In this document: positions 1 through 7,909 of the stretch, one piece after another
Layout of the letters: every line of letters begins with the position of its first letter
How positions within the stretch are numbered: position 1 is the first letter of the stretch
DNA from: Saccharothrix sp. S26
GTDB taxonomy: Bacteria > Actinomycetota > Actinomycetes > Mycobacteriales > Pseudonocardiaceae
Reading direction: 5' to 3'
DNA: 64,000 nt
NCBI RefSeq assembly: GCF_021390395.1
Contig: NZ_JAJUWT010000011.1
Coordinates: 186,001-250,000, forward strand
Made by a program: the position numbers and the translations under genes
Notes under the pieces: model-generated
What the model was told of the DNA's origin: nothing
Databases searched by the model: none
The model's input: the letters and a program-made list of their open reading frames with translations, nothing else

Positions 1-2
1 AG

Positions 3-248
3 GACGACGACGTGGTGCGGGAACTGCCCGCGCAGGACTTCTGGCTCTTCGACGACCGGGTGGTCGTCCTCATGCACTACCAGGACGGCCTGCAGATCGG
101 TCGTGAACTGCTCGCGGACACCGATCCCGCGGACTACGTGCGTTACAAAGAATTGGCCATGGCGCACAGCACGCCATTCCACCGATATCTGCGACGCGAA
201 AGCGGTGGCTTCGTCAGGACCGACGAAGATGGTCGAACAGCGACCTGA
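3..248 (+). CDS. DUF6879-family protein, C-terminal part (5' end outside window)
   Basis: The reading frame is open from the first bases, so this is the 3' end of a longer gene; a GTG at 12 is only an internal candidate. The visible 80 or so residues contain the FWLFDDRVVVLMHYQ segment followed by a Tyr/Arg-rich helical tail, which is typical of the DUF6879 end in actinomycete regulatory islands. Family members are about 170-200 residues and have no established biochemical function; they often sit beside XRE-DUF5753 and DUF397 genes, as here. The stop codon lies inside the start of the following STAND ATPase gene (20-bp overlap), which suggests translational coupling. Assignment rests on pattern recognition of the C-terminus only. 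Confidence 0.65.
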   Translation, partial: DDDVVRELPAQDFWLFDDRVVVLMHYQDGLQIGRELLADTDPADYVRYKELAMAHSTPFHRYLRRESGGFVRTDEDGRTAT

Positions 249-2361
249 GGGCACGAGCAACGAGGTCTCCGGTCCGGTGGCCGCCGTGGTGCAGGCCGGG
301 ACCGTTCACGGCGGCATCACCGTCCACCGGTCCGGTGACGGCGGCCCCGCCTCCCTGCGCCAACTGCCGATGGCCCCGGCGAAATTCGTCAACCGGGAGG
401 CCCAGCTCGCCTCGCTCGACGCCCTCGTGGCCGGCCGGCCGGCCGAAGGCGTCGGGACGGTGGTGCTGACCGCGGTCGCCGGCGCGCCGGGGATCGGCAA
501 GACGTCGTTGGCGCTGCACTGGGCGCACCGCGTCCGGCACCGCTTCCCGGACGGCGACCTCTACCTGAACCTGCGGGGTTACGGGGCCGCTCCGCCGTTG
601 ACCGCGTTCCAGGGCGTCGAGTTCTTCCTGCACGCGTTGGGCGTGCCGGCCGAGCGCGTGCCGGCGGACCTCGACTCCGCCGCTGCCCTCTACCGCTCCC
701 TGCTCGACGGCAAGCGGGTGCTGATCCTGATCGACAACGCGGTCAGCGCCGCTCAGACCCGACCCCTGCTGCCCGCCTCGCCGACCTGCATGACGGTCAT
801 CACGAGCCGCAGCCGGCTGTCCAGTCTCATCGCCGTGGAGGGAGCTGAACCGGTCGTGTTGGACGTGCTGACGCCGGCCGAGTCGTTGGAGATGCTGCGC
901 CGCCTGGTCGACGCCCGCCGGGTGGACGCCGAACCCGAGGCGGCCGGACGGATCGCCCGGTGGTGCAGCCACCTGCCGCTCGCGCTGCGGATCGTCGCCG
1001 AACGCCTGATCGAGCAGGAGTACCTGTCCCTCGCCGACCTCGCCGACGAGCTGGCGGACGAGTACCGCAGGCTGGACGCCCTGGCGTCGGACGACGAGCT
1101 CGCCGACGTGCGAACGGTCTTCTCGTGGTCCTACCACCGCTTGCCGCCCGACGCGGCACGGCTGTTCCGGCTGCTCGGCCTGCACGCCGGCGCCGACTTC
1201 GGCACGGCCGCCGCGGCTGCCCTCACCGGTTCCCACCCGGCCCCGGTGCGCCGCCTGCTCGGCTTGCTGACCACCGCGAACCTCCTCCAGCAGACGGCCA
1301 CCGACCGCTGGCGGCTGCACGACCTCCTGCGCACCTACGCCGCGGACCGCGCGGTGGCGGACGAGACCGGGGCCGAACGGCGTCACGCCGTCCGCCGGAG
1401 CCTGCGCTGGTACTTCCTGTCGGCCGCGAACGCCCGCCGGGCGTTCCTCCCCGACCTGGTCCTCGACGTCGCCGCCGCCGACCCGGCCGACGAGGTCACC
1501 CCGCTCGTGTTCGACGACGCCGACGCCGCGCTGCGGTGGTTCGAAGCGGAGCGGTTCAACCTGCTCGACGCCCTCGACCAGGCGTCCGCGCTCGGGCACC
1601 ACGACGTCGCCGCCACGATGCCGAAGGCGATGGCGGGCTTCTTCGAGGTCCGCGCCTACTGGTCGGACTACCGCAACGTCTACGCCACGGGCCTGCGGTC
1701 GGCGAAGGAGATCGGCTCGGCCCCGTGGACCGTGGCCAACCTCGTCGGGCTCGGGGACGCCCACCACATCCTGGGTGAGTCGGACCAGGCGTTGGCGCAC
1801 TACCGGGAAGCCGCCGACCTGGCGGGGCGGATCGGCAACGGTCGCGCCGAGGGCTTCGCGATGCGCGGGATCGGGCTGGTGCAGGAGAAGGCCGGGCGGT
1901 TCGAGGTCGCCGCCGAGCACTACCGACGTGCGCTGGTCACGCTGCGACGCGCCGGCGCACGGCGCGGCGAGGGCATGTGCCTGCTCAGCCTCGGCGACTG
2001 CCACCGCGCCATGGCCAGGTTCGGGGAGGCGATCGACTACGGGAGGCAGGCGTCGGCGGTGTTCCGGGAGACCGACGACCGGCTGTCCGTGGGACTGGCG
2101 CTCAACTCCCTCGGGCTCTCGCACCTGGGAGCGGGCGAGTACGCGGAAGCGCTGGCGTGCCACCGGGAAGCGCTGTCGGTGTTCCGCCGGTTCGACCACC
2201 CGCACAAGGAGGCGTTGAGCCTGCTCAACCTCGGGGACGTGCTGGCGGCGCTGGGTGATGCGGCGGACGCCCGCAGGCAGTGGTCCGAAGCCCTGGTGCT
2301 GCTGGAGCGCGTCGGCGCGCCGGAGGTCGAGGTGGCACGCGCGCGTCTGGGGACGAGCTGA
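229..2361 (+). CDS. STAND/NB-ARC ATPase with TPR repeats
   Basis: This is a 710-residue signal-transduction ATPase of the AfsR/NB-ARC type without a SARP DNA-binding domain. A short glycine/histidine segment (QAGTVHGGITVH, about residues 22-33) precedes the ATPase, as in many actinobacterial STAND proteins. The P-loop GAPGIGKT is at about 85-92 and the Walker B strand VLILIDNA at about 164-171. A winged-helix region follows, and TPR-like helical pairs fill residues 500-700. I chose ATG 229 because upstream residues in the same frame look non-coding and antisense-like, and because it overlaps the DUF6879 stop by 20 bp. STAND proteins act as nucleotide-driven switches; the ligand and output here are unknown. 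The stop abuts a convergent gene with no spacer. Confidence 0.85.
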   Translation: MVEQRPEGTSNEVSGPVAAVVQAGTVHGGITVHRSGDGGPASLRQLPMAPAKFVNREAQLASLDALVAGRPAEGVGTVVLTAVAGAPGIGKTSLALHWAHRVRHRFPDGDLYLNLRGYGAAPPLTAFQGVEFFLHALGVPAERVPADLDSAAALYRSLLDGKRVLILIDNAVSAAQTRPLLPASPTCMTVITSRSRLSSLIAVEGAEPVVLDVLTPAESLEMLRRLVDARRVDAEPEAAGRIARWCSHLPLALRIVAERLIEQEYLSLADLADELADEYRRLDALASDDELADVRTVFSWSYHRLPPDAARLFRLLGLHAGADFGTAAAAALTGSHPAPVRRLLGLLTTANLLQQTATDRWRLHDLLRTYAADRAVADETGAERRHAVRRSLRWYFLSAANARRAFLPDLVLDVAAADPADEVTPLVFDDADAALRWFEAERFNLLDALDQASALGHHDVAATMPKAMAGFFEVRAYWSDYRNVYATGLRSAKEIGSAPWTVANLVGLGDAHHILGESDQALAHYREAADLAGRIGNGRAEGFAMRGIGLVQEKAGRFEVAAEHYRRALVTLRRAGARRGEGMCLLSLGDCHRAMARFGEAIDYGRQASAVFRETDDRLSVGLALNSLGLSHLGAGEYAEALACHREALSVFRRFDHPHKEALSLLNLGDVLAALGDAADARRQWSEALVLLERVGAPEVEVARARLGTS

Positions 2362-2589
2362 TCAGGCGGTGCCCCGCGACGAGTCGACGGCGCGCAGGAA
2401 CGAGGACCACCCGACGGCGGGGAACGCCAGCGTTGCGGCGTCGGGGTTCTTCGAGTCCCGCACGGCCACGGCCGGTCCCGCGAACGCCACCTCGACGCAG
2501 TTGGTGTTGCTCGCCCCACCACTACGGCTGCTCTTCCGCCACACGGCACCCGAAAGGTCCACAGTGGACACAGCCATCGCCTCTTTCAC
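2362..2589 (-). CDS. DUF397 domain protein
   Basis: A 75-residue protein with the DUF397 hallmarks: VWRKSSRSGG near the N-terminus, the NCVEVAF strand, VRDSKNP, and a terminal SSFLRAV helix. DUF397 proteins are small partners encoded directly beside XRE-DUF5753 regulators (the WhiJ-like modules of Streptomyces), and the pair is thought to work together in developmental or TA-like regulation. The GTG start overlaps the stop of the upstream XRE gene as GTGA, so the two are translationally coupled. An ATG four codons downstream is possible, but its purine-rich box is too close. Confidence 0.9.
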   Translation of the reverse strand: MKEAMAVSTVDLSGAVWRKSSRSGGASNTNCVEVAFAGPAVAVRDSKNPDAATLAFPAVGWSSFLRAVDSSRGTA

Positions 2590-3407
2590 TCGGCCAGGAC
2601 CCGTCCGATCAGGGTGATCGACTCCTGCGGGCTCAGCGCTTGGGAAGTCAAGTGATCGAACTCGAGTTTAGCTTCCCGGAGCCCCCGCTCGTCCTCGATG
2701 TGCACCGCCCCCGCCATGTGCTCGATGAACAGGACCGGTGACTCGTCGTCCTCGAAACCGAGGATGGCGAAACCCCCGACCATGCCGGCGTGCGCGCCCC
2801 TGCCGTCGGCCAGCACGCGGAGGGTGATGTTCGGCTGTTCGGCCATGTCGAGCAGGTGCTGTCGCTGCTCGCGCATGACGCCCGGCCCACCGACCTCCTT
2901 GCGCAGCGCCGCTTCGTCGATGATCGCGTGCAGTCGCAGCGGGTCGGGACCGGTCAGCCGCTCCTGGCGGATCTGGCGGACGCGGATGTCGTTCTCCAGC
3001 CATCGTCTGGTGCGCGGCAGTCGGTGCGCCTCGAACAACGCCCGCATGTACCCGACCGTCTGGAGCAGGCCCGGGATCACCAACAAGGCGAGTTCGCAGA
3101 CTTCGGCCGCCTCGGTCTCGACGTCGATGTAGCCCTGGTTCTCGATGCCGTAGGTGGTCCACCAGCCGGGTTCGCGGGCGCGCAGGGCCTGGTCGATGAG
3201 GTCGGGGTCGTACTGGTCGTAGAGGTCCATCATCGACTTGGCGAGGTGGACGTCGAGGATCGTCTCCCCGTTCTCCAGCCGGTGCAGCGTGGACTTGCTG
3301 CGGTAGAGGGCCTTGGCGGCTTCTTCGAGGGTCAGCTTGGCTTGCGTCCGCATCCGGGCGAGCTTGCGCCCCAGCCGACGGCGGCGGAACGGTGGCGGGG
3401 TGGGCAC
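2586..3407 (-). CDS. XRE-family regulator with DUF5753 domain
   Basis: A 273-residue DNA-binding regulator. The helix-turn-helix occupies about residues 15-65 (LTLEEAAKALYRSKSTLHRLE), and the DUF5753 domain follows with the typical GLLQTVGYMRALF, VLADGRGAHAGM and SPVLFIEHMAG segments. I chose GTG 3407 because it gives the usual short N-terminus before RRRRLGRKLARMR; the frame stays open 52 codons further upstream but looks non-coding there. It forms a two-gene unit with the DUF397 gene (GTGA overlap). Such regulators generally control their own module and neighbouring effector genes. A paralogous module lies at 30209-31220. Confidence 0.9.
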   Translation of the reverse strand: MPTPPPFRRRRLGRKLARMRTQAKLTLEEAAKALYRSKSTLHRLENGETILDVHLAKSMMDLYDQYDPDLIDQALRAREPGWWTTYGIENQGYIDVETEAAEVCELALLVIPGLLQTVGYMRALFEAHRLPRTRRWLENDIRVRQIRQERLTGPDPLRLHAIIDEAALRKEVGGPGVMREQRQHLLDMAEQPNITLRVLADGRGAHAGMVGGFAILGFEDDESPVLFIEHMAGAVHIEDERGLREAKLEFDHLTSQALSPQESITLIGRVLAE

Positions 3408-3489
3408 AGGGCAGCATGATCCGGTGGGACGCGCGGATGCGGGATTCCCGCTGTGCTTCACCGCATCGGGCGGATCTCCCGGCCGCACA

Positions 3490-3936
3490 GTGGTCGTCGT
3501 GGAAGCGAACCTTTTCAGCCTGGTGGACGCCACCGACCGCAACCGGGTCTTCGCCTGGGGCATGGAGATCGCGGACGTCGACCGGACGGACGCGATCGTC
3601 TACCGGCGCGACCCCGAGACCGGCAGGACGTTCATCGGCCAGCACTCGTCCGCCGAGTCAGCCCTCAACCGGTACGGCAGGCGCGTCCCCCTCGCGCTGG
3701 TCTGGGAGTACGAGGAGCTGCTGGAGGCGTTCGGCGTCGGCCGGCACGTCGATGGCGACGACCCGGCCGCCCGTGACGGTGAACGCCATGACCGACAGCG
3801 GCCGCCCCTCGGCCGCCACGACGACCCCGGCCACGCCGTTGACCAGGGCAGGACGGGCGAGCGGGAGCAGCCGTCCGAAGGTGACCGCCTGGCCGGCCAC
3901 GGTGCGCGCGCCGGGGAGCGTGACGGGGAAGCGTGA
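3490..3936 (+). CDS. hypothetical protein, possibly with a foreign 3' tail
   Basis: Codons 1-85 (from GTG 3490, or GTG 3499) have strong G/C third positions and encode a mixed alpha/beta sequence (VEANLFSLVDATDRNR ... ALVWEYEELLEAFG), so a real gene starts here. I do not recognise the family. After about 3730 the frame runs antisense to the SnoaL part of a broken sigma factor on the other strand, and the residues become Asp/Arg/Gly-rich filler. The original stop may have been lost when that sigma gene decayed. It is transcribed away from the XRE-DUF5753 gene, and its relation to that module is unknown. Confidence 0.45.
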   Translation: MVVVEANLFSLVDATDRNRVFAWGMEIADVDRTDAIVYRRDPETGRTFIGQHSSAESALNRYGRRVPLALVWEYEELLEAFGVGRHVDGDDPAARDGERHDRQRPPLGRHDDPGHAVDQGRTGEREQPSEGDRLAGHGARAGERDGEA

Positions 3937-4200
3937 ACCCGCGCCCGCGTCCGAGCGCAGCACGACGTCCGGGTCGAGCACGGCCACCAGGGCGTCGAGG
4001 TCGCCGTCGCGGGCGGCGGCGAAGAACCCGTCCACGACCTCCCGCTGACGGGCCGGGTCGGGGTCCGGGGTTCTCCACCTCGGAGGTGTCGGCGCGGTGT
4101 AGCGCAGCCAGGCGTCCTGCACGACGTCGTCGGCCTCGGTGAGCGAGCCGAGCATCCGGTACGCCACCGCGCGGGCGAGAACCTGTCGGGTCCGGGGTCG
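3658..4200 (-). pseudogene. broken ECF sigma factor with SnoaL-like C-terminus
   Basis: Reading leftwards, the sequence opens with the region 2 signature AYRMLGSLTEADDVVQDAWLR and then jumps directly to the SnoaL-type tail (DPARQREVVDGFFAAARDGD ... VVLRSDAGAG). Everything between, normally regions 2.3 to 4, is missing. At about 4060-4100 a second frame reads ADTSEVEN, the normal continuation of region 2, so the gene carries a frameshift as well as an internal deletion. The first residues of region 1/2 are also absent. Intact relatives (SigJ-like, ECF41-type) are roughly 290-320 residues; about 170 remain. The distal 25 codons are antisense to the better-coding gene at 3490. It should be inactive as a sigma factor. 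Confidence 0.75.
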
Positions 4201-4254
4201 TCACGGGCACGCGGACCTGGGAGGACTTCCTGGCCGAACGGGTGGCCGGTCCGG

Positions 4255-5160
4255 CTAGCGGGGCGAGCCCGAAGGGCGGATCGGGCGCAGGACGGGGGTG
4301 GGCGCGTCCTTGACGTCCACCACCCTCATCCGGCGGATCGCGGCCGCGTCCACCGGCAGCAGGAGCGCGGTGATGCGGCGGACGACCACCGCCGTCACGA
4401 TCGCCACGGCGGCGGCCAGCAGGTCGGCCACCGCGTGCAGCAGCACGCCGTCCGCCATCGCCTGCACGCTGGAGCGGAAACCCCAGGCGACGGTGAAGGC
4501 GGCGAACACCGCGGCGAACGCCCACAGGCCCCACCACCAGCGCAGCAGCTTCGACGGCGCGGGGCGGGCGGTGGCCGGCCCGCGCAGGGCGGCGTGCTCC
4601 AGCTCCGCCAGCACCGAGCCGGGGACGACCAGGTTCACGCCGGGGACGACGAGGCCGATCAGCACCTCGCGGTCGGACCGCGACGGGCCGTAGCCCGCCT
4701 CCGCGGCGGCGGCGTTGCGGGCGCGGCGCAGCCACAGCAGCGTGAAGACGAGCGCGAGCGCGGACGCCACGACCATCACCACCGACGACGACACGACCAT
4801 CGCGTCGGACACGCCCACCGTGGTCCCCGACAACGCCCCGTAGCGGCTGAGCAGCAACAACACGTAACGCCACAGCTCGCTGCCCGCCGCCCACAGCGAG
4901 GTCAACGCGGCCAGGCCCAGCGCGTGCGACGCGGTGCGCGCCGCCCGCTGCGCCTGGTCGATCGAGTCGGCGGGCCGGTCGTCGTCCGTGGCCACGGAGG
5001 TCGGCCAGCGCCACGCCAGCAGCGGGAAGCCCCAGCGCGGGGGCACCGGGTACGACGGCGGGCCGGTGTAGGCCCGGCGCGGCGCGCCCTGGCGACGGTG
5101 CGGGTAGGCGCCGGGTGGCGGGGTCGCCACCCAGTCCACGCGCAGCGGTCGCAACGCCAT
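4255..5160 (-). CDS. DUF4328 family membrane protein
   Basis: A 301-residue polytopic membrane protein. After a Pro/Arg-rich cytosolic N-terminus (about 60 residues), several hydrophobic segments are visible, including ALGLAALTSLWAAG, VVMVVASALALVFTLLWL, VLIGLVVPGVNLVVP and LWAFAAVFAAFTVAWGF, matching the DUF4328 layout. The function of the family is unknown. The ATG at 5160 lies one base past the stop of the upstream rhodanese gene, so both are likely on one mRNA. The frame continues upstream through the rhodanese gene, but those residues are antisense-like and were excluded. Confidence 0.85.
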   Translation of the reverse strand: MALRPLRVDWVATPPPGAYPHRRQGAPRRAYTGPPSYPVPPRWGFPLLAWRWPTSVATDDDRPADSIDQAQRAARTASHALGLAALTSLWAAGSELWRYVLLLLSRYGALSGTTVGVSDAMVVSSSVVMVVASALALVFTLLWLRRARNAAAAEAGYGPSRSDREVLIGLVVPGVNLVVPGSVLAELEHAALRGPATARPAPSKLLRWWWGLWAFAAVFAAFTVAWGFRSSVQAMADGVLLHAVADLLAAAVAIVTAVVVRRITALLLPVDAAAIRRMRVVDVKDAPTPVLRPIRPSGSPR

Positions 5161-5161
5161 G

Positions 5162-5500
5162 TCAGATGACCTCGGGCTCCGCGCCGTCGACCTCACCGAC
5201 CAGCGGGCGGCCGGTCGCGGCCCACACCTGCATGCCGCCGTCGACGTTGGTCGCGTCCCAGCCGTTGGCGTTGAGGTACTGGGTGACCCGCGCGGAACGG
5301 CCGCCGGCGCGGCACACGACGTAGAACTCGGAGTCGCCCGGCAGCTCATCGAGCCTCTGCGCCAGCTCGCTCATCGGGATGTGCAGCGCGCCGGGGGCGT
5401 GCCCGGCCGCCCACTCGTCGGCCTCGCGCACGTCGAGCAGCACCTTGCCCTCCGGCAGCTCGGCCGGCACCTCGGACACTTCAACGCTGGGAACGGTCAC
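5162..5500 (-). CDS. rhodanese-like domain protein
   Basis: A single-domain rhodanese of 112 residues. It has the DVREADEW motif at about 23-30 and an active-site loop CRAGGRS with the persulfide-forming cysteine at residue 63. Single-domain rhodaneses move sulfane sulfur between small-molecule or protein thiols in the cytosol; the acceptor cannot be told from sequence. It is first in a two-gene unit with the DUF4328 membrane protein. Confidence 0.93.
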   Translation of the reverse strand: MTVPSVEVSEVPAELPEGKVLLDVREADEWAAGHAPGALHIPMSELAQRLDELPGDSEFYVVCRAGGRSARVTQYLNANGWDATNVDGGMQVWAATGRPLVGEVDGAEPEVI

Positions 5501-5605
5501 GCGACCATGCTGCCACGGCCGTCATAAGCCGGGGATAAGGAGCACGCCGGTCGCCTTCCCCGATGGGATGACGACCGGCGTGGGCTTCCCGCGGACGGGC
5601 AGCGG

Positions 5606-7192
5606 TCAGTGCGAGACCGCCTTCTCGGCGCCGACGCCGGTGAGGGCGCGCACCTCCATCTCCGCGTACTTCTCCTTGTCGTTCTCCTTCGACAGCACCG
5701 TGCCGATGTAGCCGAGGATGAACGCCACCGGGATCGACACGATGCCCGGGTTGGACAGCGGGAACAACGCGAAGTCGACGTTCTTGAACATCGAGGTCGG
5801 CTTGCCGGACACCGCGGGCGACAGCACGATCAGGGTGATCGTCACGGCCAGGCCGCCGTAGATGCTCCACAGCGCGCCGGAGGTGTTGAACCGCTTCCAG
5901 AACAGCGAGTACAGGATCGTCGGCAGGTTCGCCGACGCGGCCACCGCGAACGCCAGCGCCACCAGGAACGCGATGTTCTGGCCGTTGGCCGCGATGCCGC
6001 CGAGGATCGACACGATGCCGATCACGATGGCCGTCCGCCGCGCCACCTTGACCTCGGCGTCCTTGTCCTCCGCCTCACCCTTCTTGATGATGTTGGCGTA
6101 GATGTCGTGGGCGAACGACGCCGAGGCCGTGATCGTCAGGCCGGCCACGACGGCGAGGATCGTGGCGAACGCGACCGCCGCGATCAGGCCCAGCAGCAGC
6201 GGTCCGCCGAGCGCCTCGGCGAGCAGCGGAGCCGCCGAGTTCGCACCGCCGGGGGCCGACCGGATCTTGTCCGGGCCGACCAGGGCCGCCGCGCCGTAGC
6301 CCAGGACCAGGGTGAACAGGTAGAACAGGCCGATCAGCCAGATCGCCCAGACCACCGAGCGGCGGGCTTCCTTGGCGGTCGGCACGGTGTAGAAGCGCAT
6401 CAGGATGTGCGGCAGGCCGGCCGTGCCCAGCACCAGCGCGAGGGCCAGCGACAGGAAGTCGAGCTTCGACGTACCGGTCGCGCCGTACTGCAGGCCCGGG
6501 CCGAGCAGCTTCTCGCCGGCCTTGGGCGCGTTCTCCACGGCCGAGCCGAGCAGCCCGGACAGGTTCAGGCCGAACTTGCCGAGCACCCAGATCGTCATCA
6601 CACCGGCGCCGATGATCAGCAGCACCGCCTTGATGATCTGCACCCAGGTGGTGCCCTTCATGCCGCCGATGAGCACGTAGGCGATCATCAGCGCGCCGAC
6701 GACCGCGATCACGATCGCCTGGCCGCCCTTGCCGGTGATGTTGAGCAGCAGCGCGACGAGGCCGCCCGCGCCCGCCATCTGGGCCAGCAGGTAGAAGAAC
6801 GACACGGCCATGGTGGACGTCGCCGCCGCCGCGCGCACCGGGCGCTGGCGCATGCGGAAGCTCAGCACGTCGCCCATCGTGTACTTGCCGGTGTTGCGCA
6901 GCAGCTCGGCGACCAGCAGCAGCGCGACCAGCCACGCCACCAGGAAGCCGATGGAGTACAGGAAGCCGTCGTAGCCGTTGAGCGCGATCGCGCCCGCGAT
7001 GCCGAGGAACGACGCGGCGGACAGGTAGTCGCCCGCGATCGCGACGCCGTTCTGGGGGCCGGTGAACGAGCGGCCCGCGGCCAGGTAGTCGGCGGCCGTC
7101 TTGGTGTTGCGGCTGGCCCGGATGACGACGACCAGGGTTGCCGCGACGAAGATGGCGAAGATGCCGATGTTGAGCAGTGGGTTGCCGTTCAC
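5606..7192 (-). CDS. mctC: sodium:solute symporter, monocarboxylate/acetate type
   Basis: A 528-residue SSS-family symporter with about 13 hydrophobic segments. Family marks include AGRSFTGPQNGVAIAGDYLS near the N-terminus, GGMKGTTWVQIIKA in the middle and GTAGLPHILMRFYTV. These match the ActP/MctC branch that imports acetate, propionate or pyruvate with a cation. Its ATG overlaps the stop of the upstream DUF485 gene, the usual yjcH-actP arrangement, so the two form an operon. A candidate CRP-like operator lies upstream of the operon. Family level is secure; the exact substrate is inferred. Confidence 0.88.
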   Translation of the reverse strand: MNGNPLLNIGIFAIFVAATLVVVIRASRNTKTAADYLAAGRSFTGPQNGVAIAGDYLSAASFLGIAGAIALNGYDGFLYSIGFLVAWLVALLLVAELLRNTGKYTMGDVLSFRMRQRPVRAAAATSTMAVSFFYLLAQMAGAGGLVALLLNITGKGGQAIVIAVVGALMIAYVLIGGMKGTTWVQIIKAVLLIIGAGVMTIWVLGKFGLNLSGLLGSAVENAPKAGEKLLGPGLQYGATGTSKLDFLSLALALVLGTAGLPHILMRFYTVPTAKEARRSVVWAIWLIGLFYLFTLVLGYGAAALVGPDKIRSAPGGANSAAPLLAEALGGPLLLGLIAAVAFATILAVVAGLTITASASFAHDIYANIIKKGEAEDKDAEVKVARRTAIVIGIVSILGGIAANGQNIAFLVALAFAVAASANLPTILYSLFWKRFNTSGALWSIYGGLAVTITLIVLSPAVSGKPTSMFKNVDFALFPLSNPGIVSIPVAFILGYIGTVLSKENDKEKYAEMEVRALTGVGAEKAVSH

Positions 7193-7539
7193 GCGTGACC
7201 CCCTTCGAGCTCGTTGCGGAGCTTCTCCGCCTTGGGGTCGAGGTTCTTGTTCGCGTGCCGCACGTAGAGCGTCGTGATGACGAACGTCGACACGAACTGC
7301 AGCAGCCCGAGGATCAGGCCGACGTTGATGTTGCCGAAGACCTTCGTCGACATGAACCCGTGGGCGTAGTCGGCGAGCAGGACGTAGAGCAGGTACCAGG
7401 CCAGGAACAGACCGGCCATGGGGAAGACGAAGCTGCGCAGCCGCCGCCGGAGCTCGCGGAAGTCGGGGCTGTTCTGCACATCGACCCAGTTGTGGTTGCC
7501 CTGGGCGTCGGCTGGGGAGTGCTGCTCAGAGGTGCTCAC
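7189..7539 (-). CDS. DUF485 membrane protein, symporter partner
   Basis: A 116-residue protein with two transmembrane helices (FVFPMAGLFLAWYLLYVLLA and VGLILGLLQFVSTFVITTLY) and the DUF485/YjcH layout. This gene type almost always precedes an acetate-type symporter and is thought to assist its assembly or activity. The GTG start is set by a strong ribosome-binding site, AGGAGGGG, about 5 bases upstream. The last codons overlap the start of the symporter gene. Confidence 0.9.
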   Translation of the reverse strand: MSTSEQHSPADAQGNHNWVDVQNSPDFRELRRRLRSFVFPMAGLFLAWYLLYVLLADYAHGFMSTKVFGNINVGLILGLLQFVSTFVITTLYVRHANKNLDPKAEKLRNELEGGHA

Positions 7540-7909
7540 GGTCCCCTCCTCGCGTACTTGACGACGGTGTGAACGGCACGTAAGTCCTCCTGGTGCGTTC
7601 CTGATACGCCGTGCACCGTAGGGAGACCTGGCTCACGCCTGAAAGACCTTTCGTGTGACCTTGCGCTCAACAGTCGAGTGATGCGATGAGCGGTATGAAT
7701 GCTGAGACGAAGTGCCACTCGGGTGATCGAAGTCACCGATAACCGGATCGGTGTGGTTATCTTCACCCGATTGAGACCTATCCACACTCTCAGCGACAAG
7801 CACCAGGTCAACCGGGAACCACGCAGGTCATCACGTGGCAAGGCGTCGCGCGAAGTCCGCCGAAGGGTCTAGTCCACGGCCCCGACCGCGGGCACGGGTG
7901 TGAGGCGGT
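7540..7909. other. intergenic region upstream of the symporter operon
   Basis: This 370-bp gap lies upstream of the leftward DUF485-symporter operon and downstream of the next leftward operon. It is noticeably less GC-rich than the genes. An open frame at 7536-7841 on the minus strand has poor codon usage and was not called. The region holds the GTGA-N6-TCAC palindrome described separately and presumably the operon promoter; no RNA gene is visible. Confidence 0.6.
7722..7737. promoter_or_regulatory. CRP/GlxR-like palindrome
   Basis: GGTGA-TCGAAG-TCACC is a perfect palindrome in its 5-bp arms with a 6-bp centre, matching the GTGA-N6-TCAC core of CRP-family operators. It lies about 185 bp upstream of the DUF485-symporter start. 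In Corynebacterium, GlxR and Ram-type regulators control acetate and monocarboxylate transport, which makes such a site plausible. About one such 8-base core is expected by chance in 64 kb, so this is weak evidence. Confidence 0.35.

Noticed and set aside
3658-4200. Programmed frameshift in the sigma factor
   Set aside because: Regions 2.3 to 4 are missing altogether, so a frameshift alone cannot restore a working protein.
5609-7198. Plus-strand 529-codon frame opposite the symporter
   Set aside because: Shadow composition; the minus-strand frame is a clear SSS transporter.
7536-7841. 101-codon minus-strand frame upstream of the DUF485 gene
   Set aside because: Poor codon bias, and the DUF485 ribosome-binding site lies inside it.
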